From LMUY01 sp964247705 (lineage in GTDB: Bacteria; Pseudomonadota; Alphaproteobacteria; Acetobacterales; Acetobacteraceae), in assembly GCA_964247705.1 (NCBI GenBank), contig CAXTVQ010000008.1, forward strand, positions 1 to 64,000: 64,000 nucleotides of DNA, read 5' to 3'. This document shows, piece after piece, positions 43,455 to 51,865 of the stretch; position 1 is the first letter of the stretch; every line of letters begins with the position of its first letter. The notes beneath the pieces are model-generated. The model was not told the DNA's origin. It saw only the letters and a list, made by a program, of their open reading frames with translations, and did no database searches. Position numbers and translations under genes: made by a program.

Positions 43455-44639
43455 TCACTGCGCCCGCATGGCCGCGATGATCTCCTCCGTCACGGCGAAA
43501 GCGGTGTTGGCGGCGGGCACGCCGGCGTAGATTGCGGATTGGATCAGCACCTCCCGCACCTCCTCCTCGGTCAGCCCCTTCTGCTCCAGGGCGGCGCGGG
43601 TGTGCAGGCGGAATTCCTCCCAGCGGCCGAGGGCGGTCGTGATGGCGAGCACGATGATGCGCCGGGTGCGGTGGTCGAGCCCGGGCCGGCCCCACACCTC
43701 GCTCCAGGCGAACCGGGTGATGAACTGCTGGAACTCCCAGGCGAACCCGCCCTTTTTGGCGAGCGCCTTGTCCACCCAGGCATCGCCCAGCACGGCCCGG
43801 CGGTTGGCGATCCCGGCGTCGAACAATGCTTCGCGCCCGGCCTCTGCCACGGGCTCCGCGTCGGGCAGCAGGAACCCGGCGAGCAGGGCGGCGAGCCCGT
43901 CCGGCTGCTCCAGCGGCGAGAGGTGGCCCGTGGGCAGGCTCACCAGGCGGGCGCCCGGGATGGCGGCCGCTATCGGCTCGGCCCCGGTTGCGGCGGGCGT
44001 TGCCCGGTCGAGCGAGCCGGCCACGACCAGCGTCGGCAGCTCGATGCCGCTCAACCCGTCCTTCACCGACAGCCCGGCGATGGCCATGCAGCAGGCGGCG
44101 TAGCCGTTCGGATCGAGCGACTCGAAGGTGGAGCGGGCGGTCGCGAGCCAGGCCGGGTTGGCGCTGATCACCGCCGGCGGGAACCAGCGTTCCATGATGG
44201 CGTCCGTCATCGGGGTCATGCCGTGGGCCCGGATCGCGGATGCGCGGTCCCCCCAGGGCTTCGGATCCGGTTGCGCCGTGCTGTTGCAGATCGCGATCGC
44301 GGTCAGCCGTTCGGGCGTGGTGACCGCCATCTGCATCGCCGTCATGCCGCCCATGGAGACGCCGGCCACCGCGGCTCGCTGCACGCCCGCCGCGTCCAGC
44401 ACTGCGAAGGCGTCCTGCGCCAGGTCGGCGACCGTGTAGTCGCCGCCGGGTGCATCCGAAGCGCCGTGGCCGCGCGTGTCCATCCGCAGCAGCCGGAACC
44501 GGCCGGCGAGGGTCCGCACCACGCCGTTCCACATGGCGTGGTCGCAGCCGAGCGAGTTGAGCAGCAGGAGTGCCGGGTGCGACGCGTGGCCGTCCGCGCG
44601 CCAGTATAGCCGGACGCCGTTGCGCGTTGCGAAGGGCAT
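43455..44639 (-). CDS. pcaL: Fused 3-oxoadipate enol-lactonase / 4-carboxymuconolactone decarboxylase
   Basis: 394 aa from ATG 44639. Residues about 1-255 are an alpha/beta hydrolase, PcaD-like: LLLLNSLGCDHAMWNGVV, MDTRGHGASDAPGGDYTVADLAQD, nucleophile elbow AGVSMGGMTAMQMA and a late LPTGHLSPLEQPD His. Residues about 265-394 are PcaC-like (AhpD fold): RRAVLGDAWVDKAL, EFQQFITRFAWSEVWGRPGLDHRTRRIIVLAI and RWEEFRLHTRAALEQKGLTEEEVREVL. The fusion (called PcaL or PcaDC) performs two consecutive protocatechuate ortho-cleavage steps. pobA lies 65 nt upstream on the same strand; pcaGHB are not in the window. Confidence 0.93.
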   Translation of the reverse strand: MPFATRNGVRLYWRADGHASHPALLLLNSLGCDHAMWNGVVRTLAGRFRLLRMDTRGHGASDAPGGDYTVADLAQDAFAVLDAAGVQRAAVAGVSMGGMTAMQMAVTTPERLTAIAICNSTAQPDPKPWGDRASAIRAHGMTPMTDAIMERWFPPAVISANPAWLATARSTFESLDPNGYAACCMAIAGLSVKDGLSGIELPTLVVAGSLDRATPAATGAEPIAAAIPGARLVSLPTGHLSPLEQPDGLAALLAGFLLPDAEPVAEAGREALFDAGIANRRAVLGDAWVDKALAKKGGFAWEFQQFITRFAWSEVWGRPGLDHRTRRIIVLAITTALGRWEEFRLHTRAALEQKGLTEEEVREVLIQSAIYAGVPAANTAFAVTEEIIAAMRAQ

Positions 44640-44704
44640 TGTGGGTCTCCTCGGACATCGGTTGCTTGGGTGATACAAGGCTTGCGGCCAGGCATCCAGC
44701 CAAC

Positions 44705-45865
44705 CTACGTGCTGAACGGCAGGCCGACGTAGTTGCCGGCCAGGTCGGCGGCGGCGTCGCGGGACGCGGCGATGTGGCGGAGTTGGGCCAGTTGCAGCCG
44801 CGCGTCGAACGGGTCGGCCCCTGGGAAACGGTGCAGCATGGACGTCATCCACCAGGAGAACCGGGTCACCTTCCACACCCGCTCCAGGCAGGTGGCGGAG
44901 TATGCGTCGAGCAGCGTGTCGGTGGCCTCGTGGTAGTGGGCGCGCAACGCCCGGGCCAGGACGCGGATATCGGCCACGGCGAGGTTCATGCCCTTCGCAC
45001 CGGTGGGCGGCACGATGTGCGCGGCGTCGCCGGCCAGATACAGGCGGCCGTACCGCATCGGTTCGGCGACGAAGGAGCGCATCGGCGTGACGCCCTTCTG
45101 CAGCACCGGGCCGCGCGCCAGGCCTGCCCCGGATGTCAGGCGCAGGTCCAGCTCGTCCCAGATGCGCTCGTCCGGCCAGGACGCGAGGTCTTCCTCCGGT
45201 TCGCATTGCAGGTAGAGCCGGCTCACCGTCGGCGAGCGCATGGAGGAGAGCGCGAAGCCGTGCTCGTGATGCGCGTAGGAGACGAGGTGCAGCGCGGAGG
45301 GCGCCTCGGCCAGGATGCCGAGCCAGGCGAAAGGGTAGACCCGCTCGTAGACCTGCAACACGTCCGCCGGGATGGCCGCCCTGGCAATACCGTGGAACCC
45401 GTCGCAGCCGACGACGTGGTCGCATTGCAGAACGCTCGCCACACCGCCCTGGGTGAAGGCGACCGTTCCGGTGACGGGGTCGATGCTGTCGGCGGCCGTG
45501 TCGAACAGGAGGGGGGCGCCGTCCGCCTCGCGCGCTGCGATCAGGTCACGGACGACCTCCTGCTGGCCGTAGACGGTGACGTGCTTGCCGGTCAGGCCGG
45601 CGATGTCGATCGTGTGGTCGGCGCCGTCGAAACGCAGCACGATGCCTTCGTGGAGCAGCCCGTCCCGATGCAGGCGGGCACCGGCGCCGGCCGCGTCCAT
45701 GGTGTCCACGGTGCCTTGCTCCAGCACCCCCGCGCGCACCCGGCCCAGCACGTAGCCGCGCGAGCGGCTTTCCAGCACCACGGTGTCGATGCCCGCCAGA
45801 TGCAGCAGCCTGCCGAGGAGGAGCCCGGCCGGCCCGGCGCCGATGATGCCAACTTGGGTGCGCAC
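44705..45865 (-). CDS. pobA: 4-hydroxybenzoate 3-monooxygenase
   Basis: 386 aa, full length. FAD flavoprotein that hydroxylates 4-hydroxybenzoate to protocatechuate with NADPH and O2. FAD motif VGIIGAGPAGLLLGRLLHLAG, YVLGRVRAGVLEQGTVD near 40, HVVGCDGFHGIARAAIP (DG motif) and RLYLAGDAAHIVPPTGAKGMNLAVADI (second FAD site). Ends NYVGLPFST, as in PobA proteins. Feeds the protocatechuate branch partly encoded by the fused pcaDC gene downstream. A PobR-type regulator was not seen nearby. Confidence 0.96.
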   Translation of the reverse strand: MRTQVGIIGAGPAGLLLGRLLHLAGIDTVVLESRSRGYVLGRVRAGVLEQGTVDTMDAAGAGARLHRDGLLHEGIVLRFDGADHTIDIAGLTGKHVTVYGQQEVVRDLIAAREADGAPLLFDTAADSIDPVTGTVAFTQGGVASVLQCDHVVGCDGFHGIARAAIPADVLQVYERVYPFAWLGILAEAPSALHLVSYAHHEHGFALSSMRSPTVSRLYLQCEPEEDLASWPDERIWDELDLRLTSGAGLARGPVLQKGVTPMRSFVAEPMRYGRLYLAGDAAHIVPPTGAKGMNLAVADIRVLARALRAHYHEATDTLLDAYSATCLERVWKVTRFSWWMTSMLHRFPGADPFDARLQLAQLRHIAASRDAAADLAGNYVGLPFST

Positions 45866-45911
45866 GCAGACGAGCCTACCCTACTCTACCGGCTCGCGCA
45901 CCGGGTTCGTG

Positions 45912-46811
45912 CTAGCCGATGATGACGGCGATCGGCTCGGCCGCGTTGCGGATCGATACCGGGGTCTTGCCCGCCGGGTCGCCGTCGGCCTGGGCCGCGA
46001 CATTGCCGTTGCCGACGATCTCCACCGCCATCGCGTGCCGGATCCGCAGCCCTGGCATCCGCGGCAGCAGGTTCAGCGGCAGGGCGGCGCCATACATGAT
46101 CGCGGCGGCCGTGCCGTAATGCTCGAACAGCGCGACGCTGAAGCCGGGTTCGCAGGAGTTGGCGCCGGGGGCCAGCACGAACCGGCCGGCGTAAAGCCGC
46201 CCCTTGCTGACGATCACGCTTGCCGCCTCGGTCTCGGCACCATCCAGCCGCAAGCGCAACCGCGGGTAGCGGTAGCGGCCCATCTCGCGGACGGTCTGGG
46301 CGACGTAAGCGCCTTTGCCGAGCAGGCGCTTGAGCGGCAGACTCATGGCGTGGACCACCTGGGCGTCGAGGCCGACGCCGAGCATCTGCACGAAGAGGCG
46401 TTCGGCGCCCGGGCCTTGGGCCAGGCCCGGCCAAAGCAAGCAGGTGCGGCCGAACGCCAGCGCGGCCGCGACCGCGCGGGGGCTGAACGGCAGTGCGAGT
46501 TCGTGAGCGAGCACGTTGGCGGTGCCGAGTGGGATGATCCCCAGATGCGCCCCCGTGCCGGCAACGCCCTTGGCCACCTCGGCGATCGTGCCGTCGCCCC
46601 CCGCTGCCACGATCAGCCGCGTTCCAGCGGCAGCCGCGTCCCGTGCCAGTTCGGTCGCGTGCCCCGCCCAGTGCGTCTCGGCGAGTTCGATCCGCATGCC
46701 GTTGGCTGACATCACATCCAGGACTTGCCACAGAGCATGGGCGCGTCGCCGCCCAGCCGTCGGATTGAAGATGATGAGGGGTGGCGGGGGACGAGTGGGC
46801 TTCGGCGGCAT
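45912..46811 (-). CDS. Diacylglycerol kinase-family lipid kinase
   Basis: 299 aa. PF00781-type catalytic fold: PLIIFNPTAGRRRAHALW, the nucleotide loop LIVAAGGDGTIAEVAKG (GGDGT, about 70-74), LGIIPLGTANVLAHEL, and the substrate-side QMLGVGLDAQVV. The C-terminal beta-sandwich ends IAVIIG. Members phosphorylate diacylglycerol, sphingoid or related lipids to phosphatidate-like products. It is divergent from a PlcP-like gene that would release diacylglycerol, with a 195-nt shared gap. Substrate inferred from family and context. Confidence 0.88.
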   Translation of the reverse strand: MPPKPTRPPPPLIIFNPTAGRRRAHALWQVLDVMSANGMRIELAETHWAGHATELARDAAAAGTRLIVAAGGDGTIAEVAKGVAGTGAHLGIIPLGTANVLAHELALPFSPRAVAAALAFGRTCLLWPGLAQGPGAERLFVQMLGVGLDAQVVHAMSLPLKRLLGKGAYVAQTVREMGRYRYPRLRLRLDGAETEAASVIVSKGRLYAGRFVLAPGANSCEPGFSVALFEHYGTAAAIMYGAALPLNLLPRMPGLRIRHAMAVEIVGNGNVAAQADGDPAGKTPVSIRNAAEPIAVIIG

Positions 46812-47006
46812 TGGTGCGCAACCTGGCAGCCGGTCATTGCACCGCTATGACAAATCGGGGACCATCGCGTGATGTTCGAGGGCCGTGCAGGTCCAAAGCC
46901 TACGTCATCTAATCTTAACTGACGCGACGCGGAGCCCGCGCCTATGAGCGTCGCATCCGGTCGGAACGAAGTGGAGCGTGGAAGTGGAGCTTAGTCGGGG
47001 GGTCTC

Positions 47007-47828
47007 ATGAACGCCACGCACGACGCCGCCCGGCCTGCGCACCGCTACCGCGCGATCTTCATCTCCGACTTCCATCTCGGAACGAAGGATTGCCGCAGCG
47101 ACTTCCTCGCCGATTTCCTACGCCAGAGTTCCTGTCAATCGCTCTATCTCGTCGGCGACATCGTCGACGGTTGGCGGCTGCGGAAATCCTGGTATTGGGA
47201 CGCGTCGCACGACGAGGTCATCCGCCTCATCCTGGAGAAGGCGCAGTCCGGCACCGCCATCACCTACATCCCTGGCAACCATGACGAGATGTTCCGCGCC
47301 TGGCTGCCTATGGGGCTCGAGGTAGCGGGGGTGAAGTTGCGCCACGAAGCCGAGCACACCACGGCCAACGGCCGCCGCCTGCTGGTCATGCATGGCGACG
47401 AGTTCGACAGCGTGGTGCGCTATGCCAAGTTCCTCGCATTGCTGGGAGACCGGGCGTATACCGCGGCCTTGATCTTGAACCGCTACTTCAACGCGATCCG
47501 CCGGCGCCTGGGCCATCCTTACTGGTCTTTGTCGGCCTGGCTGAAGCGCCGGGTGAAGAACGCCGTGAAGGCGATCGACCGGTTCGAGCACGCCCTGGCC
47601 GGCGAGGCGCGGCGGCGTGGATTTGATGGCGTGGTGTGCGGCCACATCCACCACGCCGAGATGCGGGAGGTGGGCGGCGTGCTCTACCTGAACGACGGCG
47701 ACTGGGTGGAAAGCTGCACGGCCTTGGTGGAGCACGAGGACGGGCGGCTAGAGCTGATTGACTGGGCGGCCGAAAACCGCCTTTCGTTTGCGGCCCCACG
47801 GCGCCCGGTGGTGGCCGTTCCTGCCTGA
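47007..47828 (+). CDS. PlcP/LpxH-like metallophosphoesterase
   Basis: 273 aa, cytosolic. Metal motifs: FISDFHLGTKDC (about 19-30), LYLVGDIVDGWRLRKSWYW (48-66), YIPGNHDEMFR, VMHGDEFD and CGHIHHAEMREVGG (about 211-224). The HGDEFD and GDIVDGW-RKSWYW forms and the 270-residue length match alphaproteobacterial PlcP, a phospholipase C that cleaves phospholipids to diacylglycerol during phosphate starvation; such genes are often annotated as UDP-2,3-diacylglucosamine diphosphatase (LpxH/LpxI-like). The Agt-like glycosyltransferase overlapping its 3' end supports PlcP. Confidence 0.85.
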   Translation: MNATHDAARPAHRYRAIFISDFHLGTKDCRSDFLADFLRQSSCQSLYLVGDIVDGWRLRKSWYWDASHDEVIRLILEKAQSGTAITYIPGNHDEMFRAWLPMGLEVAGVKLRHEAEHTTANGRRLLVMHGDEFDSVVRYAKFLALLGDRAYTAALILNRYFNAIRRRLGHPYWSLSAWLKRRVKNAVKAIDRFEHALAGEARRRGFDGVVCGHIHHAEMREVGGVLYLNDGDWVESCTALVEHEDGRLELIDWAAENRLSFAAPRRPVVAVPA

Positions 47829-48879
47829 CACCGGTCTGCTCCCGCGCTTCCACGCGCCGCAACGCATCCTCATCATCTCGGACGCCTGGCAGCCGCAAGT
47901 GAACGGGGTCGTGCGGACGCTGGTCACGCTCGTCGGCGAGTTGACCGCCATTGGCCATACGACGGAGGTGATCGGCCCGGACCGGTTCCGCACCTTGCCG
48001 TGCCCAACCTATCCGGACATCCGGCTCTCCCTGCTGCCGCGGCGCACCCTGGCCCGGATGGTGGACGCGTTCGCGCCCGACGCCCTGCATATCTCCACCG
48101 AGGGGCCGCTCGGCATCGCCGCCCGCGCACTTGCCCTGCGCCGGGGCTGGCGGTTCACGACGGCGTTCCACACACGCTTCCCCGAGTATCTGCACGCCCG
48201 CACGCGGGTGCCGACCTCGCTCACTTACTTCTGGCTGAAGCGGTTCCATGGCGCCGGGGCGGGGGTCATGGTTGCGACGGAGAGCCTGCGCCAGGAGCTG
48301 GCCGGGCGCGGGTTCCGCAACATCCGCGCATGGTCGCGCGGCGTGGATGTCGCCGCGTTCCGGCCGGAGCCGCGGGAGGACTGGCCGTATCCCCGCCCGA
48401 TCTTCACCTATGTCGGACGGGTTGCGGTGGAGAAGAACATCGGTGCGTTCCTGAGCCTCGATCTTCCTGGCACGAAGGTCGTGGTCGGCGACGGTCCGGC
48501 GCGGGCTTCGCTGGAGCGGCGCTATCCGGACGCGCATTTCGTCGGCATGCGGCACGGGGCGCCGTTGTCGGCCGCGTTCGCCGGATCGGACGTGTTCGTG
48601 TTCCCGTCGTTGACCGACACGTTTGGACTCGTGCTGCTGGAGAGCCTGGCTTGCGGCACCCCGGTCGCGGCCTTCCCGGTCACCGGACCGCGGGACGTCC
48701 TGCAGGAGGGGGGACCCGGCGTTGGCGCGACCGACACCGACCTCCGAGCAGCCGCGTTGCGTGCGCTGGCGAATAAGGACCGGGTAGCATGCCGCGTGCA
48801 TGCCGACCGTTTCTCGTGGCGGGCTTGCGCGGAGTCGTTCGTAGATAACCTGGTGCCGGTGATACAGCCGGTCGGTTGA
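47758..48879 (+). CDS. GT4-family glycosyltransferase (Agt-like), overlapping the phosphoesterase
   Basis: 373 aa from TTG 47758, which overlaps the upstream gene by 71 nt; the recognisable protein begins RILIISDAWQPQVNGVVRTL near residue 36 and no ATG/GTG lies just before it, so the start is uncertain. GT-B enzyme: HISTEGPLGIAARALALRRG, FHTRFPEYLHAR, WSRGVDVAAFRPEP, YVGRVAVEKNIGAFL and the nucleotide-sugar site VFPSLTDTFGLVLLESLACG. Related enzymes (Agt, SqdX-like) glycosylate diacylglycerol to make non-phosphorus membrane lipids. Next to the PlcP-like gene, that is the most likely role; a mannosyltransferase role remains possible. Confidence 0.85.
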   Translation: MTGRPKTAFRLRPHGARWWPFLPDTGLLPRFHAPQRILIISDAWQPQVNGVVRTLVTLVGELTAIGHTTEVIGPDRFRTLPCPTYPDIRLSLLPRRTLARMVDAFAPDALHISTEGPLGIAARALALRRGWRFTTAFHTRFPEYLHARTRVPTSLTYFWLKRFHGAGAGVMVATESLRQELAGRGFRNIRAWSRGVDVAAFRPEPREDWPYPRPIFTYVGRVAVEKNIGAFLSLDLPGTKVVVGDGPARASLERRYPDAHFVGMRHGAPLSAAFAGSDVFVFPSLTDTFGLVLLESLACGTPVAAFPVTGPRDVLQEGGPGVGATDTDLRAAALRALANKDRVACRVHADRFSWRACAESFVDNLVPVIQPVG

Positions 48880-48914
48880 GTTTGGAGGGTCGATGGCCGA
48901 GCGGAACAGGCCTG

Positions 48915-49799
48915 CTAGGCCGCGAGCACCCGCCCAGCCACGGCGTCCAGCTTTCCCATCAGCGCCGGGTCACGCGCTGCTGGCGGCGTCACGATGGCGT
49001 AGCTGAGCGCCCGGTCGCACCCGGCGGGACAAGGCCCACGCGGCGCACCCAACACCGGCACGACCGACCGGACCAGGGCCCGGGCGTTGTCCGCGTTCAT
49101 CGCCAGCACTTTGACGATCTGATCAACCGTCACGTGGTCATGGTCCGGATGCCAGCAGTCATAGTCCGTCACCATCGCGACCGTCGCGTAGCAAAGCTCT
49201 GCCTCCCGGGCGAGCTTGGCCTCCGGCATGTTCGTCATGCCGATCACGCTGCAACCCCAGCTCCGGTAGAGGTTGCTCTCGGCCAAAGTCGAGAATTGCG
49301 GCCCCTCCATCACCAGGTAGCTGCCGCCGCGGCTGACCGGCAGCCCGAGGCCACGTGCCGAGGCCTCCAGCGCGTTCCCCAACCGCGGGCACACAGGGTG
49401 CGCGACACTGACATGAGCCACGCAGCCGTCGCCGAAGAAGCTTTTCTCGCGGGCGAAGCTACGGTCGATGAACTGGTCAACGATCACGAAGTGACCCGGC
49501 GGATACTCTTCCCTGAGACTACCGACGGCTGAAAGCGACAGCACGTCCGTCACCCCGGACCGCTTCAACGCGTCGATGTTGGCACGGTAGTTCAGGTGGC
49601 TCGGTGACAGCCGGTGGCCGCGGCCATGCCTCGGCAGGAACACGCAGCGCACATCCCCCAGCCGGCCGAACAGGAGATGGTCGGACGGCTCGCCCCACGG
49701 GGTCGGGACGTGCCGCCATTCCTTGTCTTCCAGCCCGTCGATGTCATAGAGACCCGACCCGCCGATGATCCCGATCACCGGCTGGACCGTCTCGGACAC
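48915..49799 (-). CDS. mtnP: S-methyl-5'-thioadenosine phosphorylase
   Basis: 294 aa. Phosphorolysis of methylthioadenosine to adenine and 5-methylthioribose-1-phosphate in methionine salvage. IGIIGGSGLYDIDG at the start, phosphate-site FLPRHGRGHRLSPSHLNYRANI, SLSAVGSLREEYPPG, and the substrate block VMEGPQFSTLAESNLYRSWG then IGMTNMPEAKLAREAELCYATVAMVTDYDCWH. Only 1 nt separates its ATG from the cytochrome c1 stop, so it is probably the last gene of the petABC transcript. Converges on the Agt-like gene. Confidence 0.95.
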   Translation of the reverse strand: MSETVQPVIGIIGGSGLYDIDGLEDKEWRHVPTPWGEPSDHLLFGRLGDVRCVFLPRHGRGHRLSPSHLNYRANIDALKRSGVTDVLSLSAVGSLREEYPPGHFVIVDQFIDRSFAREKSFFGDGCVAHVSVAHPVCPRLGNALEASARGLGLPVSRGGSYLVMEGPQFSTLAESNLYRSWGCSVIGMTNMPEAKLAREAELCYATVAMVTDYDCWHPDHDHVTVDQIVKVLAMNADNARALVRSVVPVLGAPRGPCPAGCDRALSYAIVTPPAARDPALMGKLDAVAGRVLAA

Positions 49800-49800
49800 G

Positions 49801-50562
49801 CTAGTGGAGATCGGCCCAGACCTTGCGCTTCACCGCGTAGGTCACGACCGTCATACCCGCGAGGAACAGGACGATCTTCACGCCCATCCGCTTGCGCTGT
49901 TCCATCTCCGGGTTGGACATGTAGGTCAGGAACGTCGTCACGTCCTTGGACATCTGCTCCACCGTGGCCGGTGTGCCGTCGGAGTAGTCCACGGCGCCGT
50001 CGTGCAACGGCTGCGCCATGGCGATCTGCCGGCCCGGGAAGTAGATGTTGTAGTTCATGCCGTCGCCCATCTTCATGTCGGACGGCGGGTCCCGGTAGCC
50101 ATTGAGCAGAGCGTAGATGTAGGTGGCGCCGCCCTCGCGCGCCTTCTCGATCAGCGAGTGGTCCGGCGGCAACGCACCGTTGTTGGCCGCACGAGCCGCC
50201 GTGTCGCTCGGGAACGGCGAACGGAAGTGGTCGGACGGCAGCGCCGGCCGCATTGTTGCATCGCCCGACTCGTTTGGCGGACCGGGAACCTGGATGCCGG
50301 CGGCGAACGCCTTGACCTGGTCCGCGGTCAGTCCGATCCCCTCGAGGTTGCGGTAATACGCTTCCTTCATCGAGTGGCAGTTGGAACAAACGCCTTGCCA
50401 GACTTGCAGGCCGCGTTGCTCTGCCGCACGGTCGAAGGTGCCGAACGGGCCGCCGAACGTCCAATTGACGTTGGGCAGCGGCGCCGGCTCCGTATCGGGT
50501 GCCGCAAGCGCCAGGCCCGGCAGCGCGATGCCGACCGCCAGTATGTAAGCCGCGAGACGCAT
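49801..50562 (-). CDS. petC: Cytochrome c1 of the bc1 complex
   Basis: 253 aa with signal peptide MRLAAYILAVGIALPGLALA. Heme-c site GVCSNCHSMKEAYYRN (CxxCH, about residue 58), NESGDATMRPALPSDHF, NGYRDPPSDMKMGDGMNYN and a single C-terminal TM anchor KIVLFLAGMTVVTYAVKRKVW. Takes electrons from the Rieske protein and passes them to cytochrome c or an oxidase in the periplasm. The ATG overlaps the cytochrome b stop by one base (TGATG). Operon order is Rieske, b, c1. Confidence 0.97.
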   Translation of the reverse strand: MRLAAYILAVGIALPGLALAAPDTEPAPLPNVNWTFGGPFGTFDRAAEQRGLQVWQGVCSNCHSMKEAYYRNLEGIGLTADQVKAFAAGIQVPGPPNESGDATMRPALPSDHFRSPFPSDTAARAANNGALPPDHSLIEKAREGGATYIYALLNGYRDPPSDMKMGDGMNYNIYFPGRQIAMAQPLHDGAVDYSDGTPATVEQMSKDVTTFLTYMSNPEMEQRKRMGVKIVLFLAGMTVVTYAVKRKVWADLH

Positions 50563-51854
50563 CACGACTTCTCCATCGGCTTGGCGGTCGCACCCTGCGG
50601 CAACGGGCCACCACCGCCGGGTCCGCGCGGCTGGCTCTTGGCTAGCACGGGGCGGCTGATGCTCTCGGGCAGCGGCAGCGTCCGCTCGATCTTGCCCAGC
50701 ACCGGCAGCAGGACGAGGAAGTGCAGGAAGTAGTAGGCGGTCGCTACCCGGCCCAGCACGACCCAGATCCCTTCCGGACGGTGCCCGCCGACGAAGCCCA
50801 GCACGAACACGGCCACGACCAGCACGAGGATGAGCTGGCGATAGATCGGGCGGAACCGCGCCGAACGCACCGGGGAGGTGTCCAGCCAGGGCAGCACGAA
50901 CAGCACCGCGATCGACCCGAACATCAGCATCACGCCGCCGAGCTTGTTCGGCACCGAGCGGAGGATGGCGTAGAACGGCAGGAAGTACCATTCCGGGACG
51001 ATTTCGGACGGCGTCACCAGCGGGTTCGCCGGAATGTAGTTGTCCGAGTGGCCCCAGTAGTTCGGCACGAAGAACACGAAGATCGCGAACACGAGCAGGT
51101 AGACGCACATGCCTACGCTGTCCTTGATCGTGTAGTACGGGTGGAATGGGATGGTGTCCTGCGGGGTCTTCACGTCGATGCCCAGCGGATTGTTGGACCC
51201 GGTGATGTGCAGCGCCACGATGTGGAGGAACACTACGCCCGTGATCATGAACGGCATCAGGTAGTGCAGCGCGAAGAAGCGGTTCAGCGTCGGGTTATCG
51301 ACCGAGAACCCGCCCCATAGCCAGGTCACGATGCTATCGCCCACCACGGGTATGGCGGAGAACAGGTTGGTGATGACCGTCGCACCCCAATAGCTCATCT
51401 GGCCCCAGGGCAGCACGTAGCCCATGAACGCGGTCGCCATCATGAGCAGCAGGATCACGACGCCCAGCATGAACAGCAGCTCACGCGGCGCCTTGTAGGA
51501 CCCGTAGTACAGCGCCCGGAAGATGTGCACGTAGACGACGATGAAGAACATCGTGGCGCCATTGGAGTGCACGTAGCGCAGCAGCCAGCCGTAGTTCACG
51601 TCCCGCATGATGCGCTCGACGCTGTCGAAGGCGAGCGAGGTATGCGCCGTGTAGTTCATGGCCAGGAAGACGCCCGTGGCGATCATGATCGCCAGGTTGA
51701 TCATGGCCAGCGCGCCGAAGTTCCAGAAGTAATTGAAGTTCTTCGGGGTCGGGAAGGTACCGTATTCCTTCTGCATCAGCGTCAGGATCGGCATGCGGGT
51801 ATCGATCCAGTTAAGGACCGGGTTCTTGATCTCGCTTTTGAATAGTCCGGCCAT
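50562..51854 (-). CDS. petB: Cytochrome b of the bc1 complex
   Basis: 430 aa, eight-TM integral subunit with two b hemes. Paired His ligands lie in WLLRYVHSNGATMFFIVVYVHIFRALYYGS and HYLMPFMITGVVFLHIVALHITGSNNP, the Qo-site PEWY motif is present (IVPEWYFLPFYAIL, about 280), and GYVLPWGQMSYWGATVITNL is the quinol-site segment. The tail is slightly longer than mitochondrial b. Oxidises ubiquinol and drives the Q cycle. 12 nt downstream of the Rieske gene. Confidence 0.98.
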   Translation of the reverse strand: MAGLFKSEIKNPVLNWIDTRMPILTLMQKEYGTFPTPKNFNYFWNFGALAMINLAIMIATGVFLAMNYTAHTSLAFDSVERIMRDVNYGWLLRYVHSNGATMFFIVVYVHIFRALYYGSYKAPRELLFMLGVVILLLMMATAFMGYVLPWGQMSYWGATVITNLFSAIPVVGDSIVTWLWGGFSVDNPTLNRFFALHYLMPFMITGVVFLHIVALHITGSNNPLGIDVKTPQDTIPFHPYYTIKDSVGMCVYLLVFAIFVFFVPNYWGHSDNYIPANPLVTPSEIVPEWYFLPFYAILRSVPNKLGGVMLMFGSIAVLFVLPWLDTSPVRSARFRPIYRQLILVLVVAVFVLGFVGGHRPEGIWVVLGRVATAYYFLHFLVLLPVLGKIERTLPLPESISRPVLAKSQPRGPGGGGPLPQGATAKPMEKS

Positions 51855-51865
51855 ATTGGGGCTCC

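Noticed and set aside
46903..46924. Possible PhoB box upstream of the PlcP-like gene (CGTCA ... TGACG)
   Set aside because: Only the GTCAT half resembles a Pho box; the 11-bp direct repeat spacing is absent. It is a 5-bp inverted repeat with a 12-nt spacer, not good evidence.
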